A stretch of DNA of 64,000 nucleotides. Source: Schistocerca nitens (Eukaryota > Arthropoda > Insecta > Orthoptera > Acrididae). Where the stretch lies: assembly GCF_023898315.1 (NCBI RefSeq), contig NC_064622.1, positions 272,729,503-272,793,502 on the forward strand, written 5' to 3'. This document shows positions 55,999 through 64,000 of this stretch, piece by piece (position 1 is the first letter of the stretch; each line of letters starts with the position of its first letter). The translations under genes were made by a program, and so were the position numbers. Below the pieces are notes generated by a model. It searched no databases, was not told where the DNA came from, and was given only the letters and a program-made list of their open reading frames with translations.

Positions 55999-56304
55999 AA
56001 ACTTCCTGGCAGATTAAAACTGTGTGCCGGACCGGGACTCGGACTCGGGACCTTGCCTTTCGCGGGCAACTGCTCTACCAACTGAGCTACCCAAGCATGA
56101 CTCACGCCCCGTCCTCACAGCTTTATTTCTGCCAGTAAAGCTGTGAGGATGGGGCGTGAGTCGTGCTTGGGTAGCTCAGTTGGTAGATCAGTTCCCCGCG
56201 AAAGGCAAAGGTCCCGAGTTCGAGTCTCGGTCCGGCACACAGTTTTAATCTGCCAGCAAGTTTCATATCAGCGCACACTCCGCTGCAGAGTGAAAATGTC
56301 ATTC
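55999..56304 (+). repeat. Fold-back tRNA-headed SINE, family E
   Basis: Left arm GAGCTACCCAAGCATGACTC and right arm GAGTCGTGCTTGGGTAGCTC are inverted tRNA-like units separated by a short linker. A perfect 14-bp duplication TAGTATTTACGTTG flanks the whole 306 bp (55985-55998 and 56305-56318). The right-arm B-box GAGTTCGAGTC is well preserved. Confidence 0.95.
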
Positions 56305-56318
56305 TAGTATTTACGTTG

Positions 56319-56534
56319 TTGGGCAGCAGGTCAGGTGGTGAAGTGTGACACGTGGACGCAAGATGGTTAGTCTAGTCTATATAGAGAGGCGTAGTCCACT
56401 TAGAGGTGCAGTTACGATTGTGCCGAAAATATAGAAACAGGTAGTGAATTGTAGGCCACGTTTGTGAGAAGATGCAGAGAAGAAACAATTAACACACTGA
56501 TATGTGTACATATTGAGGTACTGCATATATAAAA

Positions 56535-56604
<70 letters not shown>

Positions 56605-57063
56605 TAGTAGTAGTAGTATTTGGGTATAGATAGAAGATATTTTGAGCACTGGCACCTTAGAATATACCTACTTCTGTGTGTTGGGTGTCTCTTCTGTGTC
56701 TAATAGTCTTCCCCCCCCCCCCCCCCCCAACACGTCACGTAAATTAGTAGCTTATATTTTCTGCATGGTCGCAGCTGCAGTAAGAAGGGGACTAAACCTT
56801 TCAGCATAAACTTAACGTTTTGTGTCCACGCACCCACATTCAGTACCTGACCTGCTGCAAAGGGGAAAATAAACATTAATGGCTTGCTTATGCCTTGTGT
56901 ACTTGGAGGCACTAACCAACCTAAAAATACACTACACCTAATGGCTGTGATTATTAGTCTTAAAATGATGTAATGTTTTTAGTACTCAGTCTTCAGTCAT
57001 CAAAAAAATATTTGCACCTTCACACCTAAAACCGTGTATGTAGGTATGTATGTATGTATGTAT
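56319..57063. repeat. Spacer with (TG)n, C run and (GTAT)n
   Basis: (TG)n at about 56540-56602, a C homopolymer at about 56710-56728 and a short (GTAT)n at 57036-57063. No gene recognised. Confidence 0.85.
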
Positions 57064-57539
57064 GCACATATGAAACTGTTAGAGACCAAGGGGTAAAAGT
57101 GACGGATTTTCAATTTTGAAGGCAAGTGTAGATATCAGTAATTAAAGCAAATACCAACCTGTGTGGCCAGTGGGTACAAGTAACAAGCAGTCTGGTGCTG
57201 ACATGTACTGGCTGAAAAGAAAATAACTAAGACAAACTCACATTTTTTTTGGAAGTCAAAGGGTATAAGAGCACTTGGATCTCTTGGCTACCAAGCGATT
57301 GCAAACAGCTGTTTGTTTTCCTAGCTGAGTCTTTAACAGAAGCTATTTAATTCAAAATTGTTATCTTGCTTCTTCGTCATTTATTTCTATTATTTATTTT
57401 CCTACACAGTTAGTTAATGTTACAGATATTTTTAAACTATAAAAAATAAGTGCACATTTGTGAAAAATGTCTGAACTCTTAAGAGTTTTCTGCAGAAAAT
57501 AATTAACCACATGTTAAGGAAAATTGCTACAGATTAGTG

Positions 57540-58560
57540 TTCAATATGGCCGTCAGCCTGGGTTGCCTAACAGCTTGTATTGATCCTTGGGTGACTTGTG
57601 GCAGGTTGCAAAATTTGATAGTGCATGGACACCAAAAAATGTTCAGATACTGACTCATGAAAAGGAATTAAGTCTGCGTACGGCACAATCAGTTAGATAA
57701 GCAAAAGGCAGGCGAAAAGAATGTTCAAAATATGACAGTTCGCAAACAGAAATATGTTTTGACCTACAGAGGACACTCTCTAGACCTGTGCTTTATTGCA
57801 GCAAAGCGTACAATGTAAGACAGCTGTGGACCTACATTTTTGCATACACGATTTATCCTCTGCAGTAGCAAACTGACATTTGGCATGAAAGTAAAGCTGC
57901 CCTTGGATACCAAGAAATTACTTCTTGCCTTTTGCCTTACGGAAGTAGATTGTTCACACCATTTACACACCTCACAGCCTTTAGCGACGACGCTGAGTGT
58001 CAAAATAAATGTAAATACTTTGTAAAGTTCTGACATTATATTACCCAGAAATAAAACATTGAAGCTGCAGATTACAAATTCATGATTTCTGGTCATTCCT
58101 ATAGGGAATGCGACCAATATATTGGAATTATTGAGAAGGTTTCCAGGAAGACTGTCAATGATTTCTTCACACTAAGTGCAATCTCACACTAAGTGCAATC
58201 GTTAGATTATCTCAAGGACTCCGTGAAAGGGTTGAGAAAAATAAAATGGTTGCATCTTCAAAAGAAATCTCTCTTCATCCTGTATTACAAAAAATCTCTC
58301 AATGAATAGATGGAATATTTTCAAGATGTTAATAACAAGAAAACGCATCGTTCCGGCAGGAATATCACTATTTTCCCTATTCTGCAAAATAGTGAAAAAC
58401 GTAAAGTTCAAATACCTGAAGTACAGAAACCTATAGATCCTATTTTGCTTTGTTACACCAGTACATGATAAATTTTATCAGTAATGTCCTCGCCATAAAG
58501 CTGCAAAACAATGAAACCGATTATTCTAAATCGTGAAGAAGTTGATTGTTGCTCAGAGAA
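57540..58560 (+). pseudogene. Decayed transposase-like sequence of uncertain family
   Basis: Plus-strand frames include KAYNVRQLWTYIFA, KLPLDTKKLLLAF, then YKFMISGHSYRECDQYIGII with EKVSRKTVNDFF, and later LRKIKWLHLQKKSLFILYYK and SEKRKVQIPEVQKPIDP. The SGHS-x3-ECD block recalls a large insect transposase family whose members also carry an SDSCGGQN motif, which I do not see here. Stops and frameshifts are common. Confidence 0.4.
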
Positions 58561-59176
58561 TGAACATGAAAGGAGTTAGAAACAGACACTGAGTAGAATC
58601 AGTCATGTTCAACTCAAGTAACAAGTTCACACGTGCCATTACAGTGTTCAACTTAATGTCACTATGATCCATGGTCTTTAATTAGTAATAAAAATTACTG
58701 ACAAATTTCAGTATTCATTGTTCTGAGTAAGGTAGGCAATAAAGACTCAAAACTGGGTAAATAATCATTGGCACCTTAAGTTATTCTTGGAATTTTCTGG
58801 AGTGTCTCAACTTTGAACATTATTTATACAATTAAATGTCCCTCTCAATACATCCTTCTGCACAACAGCGAACCAATATTTCCGTCGCCTTGTCAATATT
58901 AGCTATCTGTTTCTGTTTTCTTCCTTACATCTGATCTGCAAACAGCATCCACGTCTGCTCAACCACAAGAACTAATCAGATTTTTTCTTCAAATTTTGTC
59001 CCACCTGTTGTACTGGCATGAAGTTCTGTAGGTATCATTATGAACGTACGATAAGGCTATAATGAGCGATTAATTAACAGAATATCAATAAGTCTGACCT
59101 TCGTAACTATGTCTCGTGTGATATGAGAGAGCCTGAAGGCCCTAACTATGCCAGGTGATGTAAATGTGCATGTAAA
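58561..59176. other. Unassigned spacer
   Basis: Nothing recognised. Confidence 0.4.
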
Positions 59177-59186
59177 TTAGTACATA

Positions 59187-59673
59187 CCCGCCTAGTTGGC
59201 CGTGCGGTCTAACGCACGGCTTTCCGGGCGGGAAGGAGCGCCGGTCCCCGGCACGAATCCGTCCGGCGGATTTGTGTCGAGGTCCGGTGAGCCGGCCAAT
59301 CTGTGGATGGTTTTTAGGCGGTTTTCCATCTGCCTCGGCAAATGCGGGCTGTTTCCCCTTATTCCGCCTCAGCTACACTATGTCGGCAATTGCTGCGCGA
59401 ACAAGTTCTCCACGTACGCGTACACCACCATTACTCTACCACGCATACATAGGGGTTACACTAGTCTGGTGTGAGACGTTCCCTGGGGGGGGGGGGGGGG
59501 GGGGCGGGTCCACTGGGGGCCGATCCGCACAATAGCTCGGGGTTCGGTGTGGGGCGGCGGAGGGGAGAAGTGGACTGCGGTAGTCGTCGTTGGGCTGCGG
59601 ACCACTGCGGCTGCGGCGGGGACGGAGCCTCTCCGTCGTTTCTAGGTCCCTGGTTAACATAACGTAACATAAC
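59187..59673 (+). repeat. Long tRNA-headed SINE, family F
   Basis: Head GTTGGCCGTGCGGTCTAACG and CCCCGGCACGAATCCG (B-box like), a conserved body with GTGGATGGTTTTTAGGC, a G homopolymer at about 59486-59503 and a tail with TTTCTAGGTCCC. A 10-bp duplication TTAGTACATA flanks it (59177-59186 and 59674-59683). At 487 bp it is unusually long for a tRNA-SINE. Confidence 0.88.
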
Positions 59674-59683
59674 TTAGTACATA

Positions 59684-60251
59684 GCAGAAGCCGTTCATAA
59701 CACAGGACGGCGAACACTGAACAGAAATAAGACTTTTTAAATAACACTGCCGCCAATTGTGTGTTGTTTGGTACATATTTCCACTACCGCGATTTCGGCT
59801 TCTGAAACATTATCAAGTACAGCTGGGAAACTCTATAGCTCATTTCGTTGCTTCTGGCGTCGCCTTGCTTTTCACACAAATTTTGTTTTCCGTACGTGTT
59901 TTTTTTAATACAATACTCACTCGTTTTTACCAGCTTCACCTTCACACGTTGGTATTGGAGAACATCCATATATGGGCGGCTCGACAAACAGTTGATTATC
60001 TTGTACTCAGATTTCCGATCTTTCCTTTGCAGGAAACCACAGCCGGATAACACTCACTTCAAAAGACTTCATACAGTATCGAATACAGCAGGAACTGTCG
60101 ACTTTCCCTAGCGTTCGATGTGGGGCGCCTGCGACTCGACATATTAGATTTCGTACGAACACTATAGTGTTTCCGTGTCATTGAAGTATACTGTTTCAAG
60201 GCAATGTCACAGGAAAGATTTATAAAATCACGTCGTTCTTGGTACGATTTG
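59684..60251. other. Unassigned spacer
   Basis: Nothing recognised. Confidence 0.4.
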
Positions 60252-60261
60252 TATAATTAAA

Positions 60262-60458
60262 ATTGTTCAAATGGCTCTGAGCACTATGGGACTTAACAGC
60301 TGTGGTCATCAGTCCCCTAGAACTTAGAACTACTTAAACCTAACTAACCTAAGGACATCACACACATCCATGCCCGAGGCAGGATTCGAACCGGCGACCG
60401 TAGCGGTCACGAGGTTCCAGACTGAAGCGCCTAGAACCACACAGCCACACCGGCCGGC
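60262..60458 (-). repeat. tRNA-derived SINE, family A
   Basis: Minus copy flanked by the perfect 10-bp duplication TATAATTAAA (60252-60261 and 60459-60468). Confidence 0.92.
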
Positions 60459-60468
60459 TATAATTAAA

Positions 60469-60857
60469 GTAAGTCCGATGTTCTCTTAGGCCATCGTGGT
60501 GTGATGGTTATATGCGTTGAGATGTGAAAGTAATATCGTATAAAGCAGCGATTTCGCATCCAGCAGTTTCCAATTTTTTTTTTTTTTCGTCTTCGCATTT
60601 CTGAAAGATTTTGTGACTTTCTTATTAATTTAATAGAAGTGTGTTCACCGTACTATTTGGTGTTATACACAAATGAGTGCTGTCTCAGGGGAGCTGTAAT
60701 TGTCAATAATTTACAAATTAAGCATGAACACACAAATGTGAGTAAACATTCAAAACACGTTGCTCACCTGATAAAACAAACTACCACTCAGAATAACGAG
60801 CAGAGAAGACCGGCACATTTTCAGTAATTAAAAGGTAACTTAACCTAATCGAAAGCC
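60469..60857. other. Unassigned spacer
   Basis: Contains a T run at about 60576-60587; nothing else recognised. Confidence 0.4.
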
Positions 60858-61306
60858 CGACCGGCTAGCCGCGCGGTCTAACGCGCTGCTTCCCGAGCGG
60901 GAAGGTGTGCCGGTCCCCGGCACGAATCCGCCCGACGGATTAGTGTCGAGGTCCGCTGTGCCGGCCAGCCTGTGGATGGTTTTTAGGCTGTTTTCCATCT
61001 GCTTCGGTGAATGAGGGCTGGTTACCCTTATTCCGCCTCAGTTACACTATGTCCGTGATTGCTGCGCAAACACTTTCTCCACGTAAGTGTACACCATAAT
61101 TACTTTACCACGCAAACATTGGAGGGGGGGGAGAGGGGGGAGAAGGGGCGGCGTTCCACTGGGGGCCGAAGACCGAACCGCACAATAACCCTGGGTTCGG
61201 TGTGGGCCGGCGTTGGGGTGGGTGGACTGCTGTGGCCTCTTGTGGGTTTGTGAATCACTGAGGGCTACGGCGGGAAGAAGAAGCCTCTCCGTCGTTTCTA
61301 GGTCCC
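60858..61306 (+). repeat. Long tRNA-headed SINE, family F
   Basis: Second copy, collinear with 59187-59673: head CTAGCCGCGCGGTCTAACGC, B-box-like CCCCGGCACGAATCCG, body GTGGATGGTTTTTAGGC, G-rich tract at about 61123-61150 and tail CGTTTCTAGGTCCC. No clear target duplication. Confidence 0.8.
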
Positions 61307-62504
61307 CATTTCAATACTCAATACGCACACAATAGTTTCATCCATCTATAACCTACAAAAGAAAACGTACGAGCTAGTTCTTTTAGGACGCTTCTTTGCC
61401 AGACAAGAATGTCTTCAATTAGATAACATCTGTAGCCATCAATATTACATTTTCCGTCATTTTATTACAACAAATTGTACCGATACCGGTCACTTGTTAT
61501 CGAGAGATCCTCAATGTGTTGATGTTCTGAAACAGCATTTATTCATAGAACTTAAGTTGCATCAGCTGCCGCTGTAATTCGTGTGCTAGAATAGCTGTCC
61601 ACACTTTCCAGTTTCAGACCAACTCCTCAAATAAGTTTCCAGAGTTTCTAAAAGTAAACTTACGTTGTGTAGACACCTTAATCAACAGTGTTCAGTATGG
61701 ATTCAGTTTCTTTTTGCTTGTAAATCAGCAAGTCGTCTCTCATTCATTGTTGGTTAAGATGTTTTAGGAAAAATTCTTAGCACAAGTTTTTTAGTAAATT
61801 GCAGAATTAATTCTTACAAACACTCCAATCTCTCCCATATCCAGAGCCCAGTCCACATGAGTGCAAAGCTTTGCACATTTATAAACATCAATTCGAGGTT
61901 AACGTACCCTGCAAGAAACAAAAATCGTAAACTCCACGTCCCTCAAACTGAGGCAAATGTTATTCTTTCGAACGTCATGTTCTCCTCACGTATTGTACGA
62001 TCATGAATACCGATAGACAGCTCTTTGCTTTTTCGATACAGTTTGTGACGTCAAAATTACGTCACATTCTCACGAAGACTTGAAAGATGAGTGTTACGCC
62101 CTCCAAAGCTGCTGTCTCAAAATGTTCACTGCAGAAAGTAGTTCACATCAAAATTACAATAAACTGCAAATTACACGAATTCTGACATTCAAAGATATTC
62201 TTAAATGTAGAATTTAGCTGTTTTTAATTAACTACAATTATCGTATTCTACAAATAAGTGAAAATTCTCCAAATGTTGGCCCAAGGGTACATACACGTTC
62301 AATATGTCTAAGAGGTTGGAACTTCCGCCAGACACGACTGGTAGCCGCAGATAATATCTCCTACCTTAAAGTATTTAGGCGTGCCGTCTGCTACAACCGA
62401 AAAATAGTACTGTAACGTTTTAATATGCTTCTTAATGTCGGAAATTGAAATATTATATTAAGAATATTATTTCCGGTTTAAGATGTTTACACAAGTCCTA
62501 GCAT
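61307..62504. other. Unassigned AT-rich stretch
   Basis: No repeat family or exon recognised; one of the few repeat-poor parts of the window. Confidence 0.4.
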
Positions 62505-62823
62505 CTATGATTCCAGGGTGCGTCTGTTTATTTCTCCGTTTTTCTTATTTCTCCATAAGTCTTCAGGAATATTCTTCCCGCTCATGAATGACTGAACCCT
62601 CTGAATCAAAGTATTACGTGCCCGCCCCTTTTTTCTCCTCCTTCTTCTTTTGGCATCTAGACCATCATATGCTTTCACTTTGTATTTTGCAAATCTTGCA
62701 TGAGCCGTACAGCAATTACTATTTCTGCATCATTTTCGTTTCCTAAAACATCCGCCAATAGGCTTTTTGTCAGATGATTTATATTCGATGAACAGAAGCT
62801 GGCCAGTTACATCAGTAATCAAC
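62505..62823 (-). pseudogene. Open minus-strand segment, unidentified protein, one internal UGA
   Basis: Starting after a TTTTACAG acceptor-like site, the frame reads LITDVTGQLLFIEYKSSDKK, GGCFRKRK, a TGA at 62730-62732, then CRNSNCCTAHARFAKYKVKA, a very basic KRRRRRKKGRARN and MSGKNIPEDLWRNKKNGEIN before TAG at 62505. Apart from the TGA about 105 codons are open. No family recognised. It may be an unknown TE relic, a decayed exon or chance. Confidence 0.25.
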
Positions 62824-63175
62824 CTGTAAAATGATTTTTTCCATTCACCTTTGCTAGTTAAATATCGAAAGTAAGAGATGACGTGTGATACTTTTGGTCT
62901 CCTCTAGATAATTTATTTCCACAGTACTCTCCGTACCTGTTGGGTATTCCCCTATCTGCTACCTGAGAAGACACCCGATGGGAAACCAGCAACTATATTA
63001 GCTATAACAAATATGCTCGGTCCACTTCATGCACACGCCCGAAATCTTCGTTGTAATGAATTGTTTATCTAATGTAAGGAACCTCCAAATTACATTGTAC
63101 AACGAAGCATACAAGAAACGCTGTAAACGCATCTGAAGACGAATCGAAACAATCGCTGCTAATTAATTCACATAC
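62824..63175. other. Unassigned, possible intron on the minus strand
   Basis: Bounded on the minus strand by a GTATGT donor at 63175 and an ACAG acceptor at 62824, but the reading phases of the flanking open segments do not match, so an intron here is not established. Confidence 0.2.
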
Positions 63176-63257
63176 CTGACAAAACTAGACGAAAAGGGTC
63201 TGAAACTGCTGCAAATTCAGCAACTAACACAACGCAAGCAAGAACACAAACATTCAT
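63176..63257 (-). CDS. Candidate first exon encoding a signal peptide
   Basis: Minus-strand ATG in the context CTCAATGAAT gives MNVCVLACVVLVAEFAAVSD then PFRLVLS and one base (phase 1), ending at CAG followed by the donor GTATGTG (63175 downward). The hydrophobic core VCVLACVVLVAEFAA and small residues before SD look like a secretory signal. The frame is open upstream to another ATG at 63464, but that extension is Pro/Gly-rich and unlikely to be coding. No downstream exon assigned. Confidence 0.35.
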
Positions 63258-64000
63258 TGAGCTACTGCACCTCCAGGAAAACACAGAGCGCACTTTGACC
63301 TGGAACCGTACAGTTTCGTTTAACGAACCGAACGGTAACGTCAACATGCGGGCGTGACCAGGTCTGCAGGTCAGGCGCGGAATCCCGCCACCCTCCACCC
63401 CCTCTGTGTTTGGAATTGCTGCCAGCTGTGTGCTGTGCGCAGCGAATAAAAAGCCTAATCGCATTTAAGCCGACGCGCCACGTAAAATCAGCTTATAACA
63501 GCGCGCATTTGTAATGTCCGCTAACGCAACAGCGTGGCGTTCCAGTGATTACTGATTGCCGTAATGGGGTCGTGGGATGCACTGGCTTTCACTGCGGGAT
63601 TAAAATCATAATCTTTCATTCGCTGTTTTAGACAGAAACACTGTCTACCTGTCATTCATCCTGTTTTTCAGCCTCCACGAAATTCGAAACACAGGCGACT
63701 ATATATGTGAGACGATAGAAAAGTTTCAATTATCATCCTGAAAAGAATTACGCAATTAACTTTCTGTTTCTTCGTAGGTACATGTCTGCAGTTGTGGTAC
63801 ACACGGTAGTCCCCTGGCCACGATACCGTGGCAAGCCGCAGCCCAACTTCGTCAATGGACTGCGGCATATTTTTTTTGGCTCCTCTAGTGACAGGCTCGG
63901 GTTATTCTAAGCTGACGTCAAAATGACGTGTGTGTGTCCAGCGGCAAATTCTGAGTATGTTGGGGATGACACCGACATCAGATTCTCCCCTGGGTGAGTG
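63258..64000. other. Unassigned repeat-poor DNA
   Basis: If the exon at 63176-63257 is real, this is its 5' leader and promoter (minus strand). No clear TATA/initiator pair. Nothing else recognised. Confidence 0.35.

Noticed and set aside
56377-56655. Open frame with Thr-His repeats
   Set aside because: Translation of the (TG)n tract on the minus strand.
59436-59756. Pro-rich minus-strand open frame
   Set aside because: It comes from the G homopolymer inside a family F SINE.
62823-63257. Splicing the signal-peptide exon to the open segment at 62505-62823
   Set aside because: The exon ends in phase 1 whereas the open segment needs two carried-over bases; joining gives an immediate stop.
1-64000. 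CRISPR arrays, operons, riboswitches, phage or other prokaryotic systems
   Set aside because: The only regular repeats are microsatellites and TEs, and the window has eukaryotic SINE/LINE structure throughout.

Overview
This window is repeat-dominated eukaryotic DNA. The packing of Tc1/mariner transposons, non-LTR retrotransposons and tRNA-headed SINEs, most of them with readable target-site duplications, suggests a giant insect genome. Several repeat families match, from memory, those I associate with grasshoppers and locusts (Schistocerca-like). The species is an inference; no database was searched. There is no bacterial operon, CRISPR array, rRNA gene or functional tRNA gene, and I see no defence system or other multi-gene cassette.

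Layout. 0.7-3.4 kb: degraded LINE with a SINE inside. 4.35-11.4 kb: a deep nest in which Tc1 family A (4564-9821) is split at a TA by Tc1 family B, itself rejoined around 2.2 kb of mariner/LINE debris; another Tc1 relic follows. 11.9-16.4 kb: a minus-strand LINE carrying three later insertions (a second LINE, a SINE and a Tc1). 17-26 kb: SINEs, a complete-ended Tc1 (19012-20416), LINE remnants and fold-back SINEs. 27-31 kb: a non-coding repeat with a TA microsatellite, a second Tc1-in-Tc1 nest and a LINE 3' part. 33-41.7 kb: nested SINEs; a Tc1 relic split by a 3.1-kb repeat that carries the only intact transposase in the window (35723-36745, Tc1 B); and a TTAA-flanked Kolobok-like deletion derivative inserted in the target duplication of a SINE. 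41.8-47.7 kb: Penelope-like fragment, a 204-bp tandem duplication, mariner and LINE scraps, a SINE. 48-49.2 kb: a GC/CpG-rich stretch leading to an ATG and a perfect GTAAGT donor, the best candidate 5' end of a host gene. 49.2-61.3 kb: repeats, including an 85-bp-arm hairpin and two long tRNA-headed SINEs. 61.3-64 kb: few repeats; a possible minus-strand first exon with a signal peptide (63176-63257) and an open minus-strand segment (62505-62823).

The sequences form a layered record of insertions. Target-site duplications and element continuity give relative ages: SINE before Kolobok-like element at 39-40.7 kb, Tc1 A before Tc1 B at 4.6-9.8 kb, and LINE before its three passengers at 11.9-16.4 kb. 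Near-identity of the Tc1 B copies points to recent activity. The host-gene exons are hypotheses based on Kozak context, splice donors, base composition and signal-peptide character.
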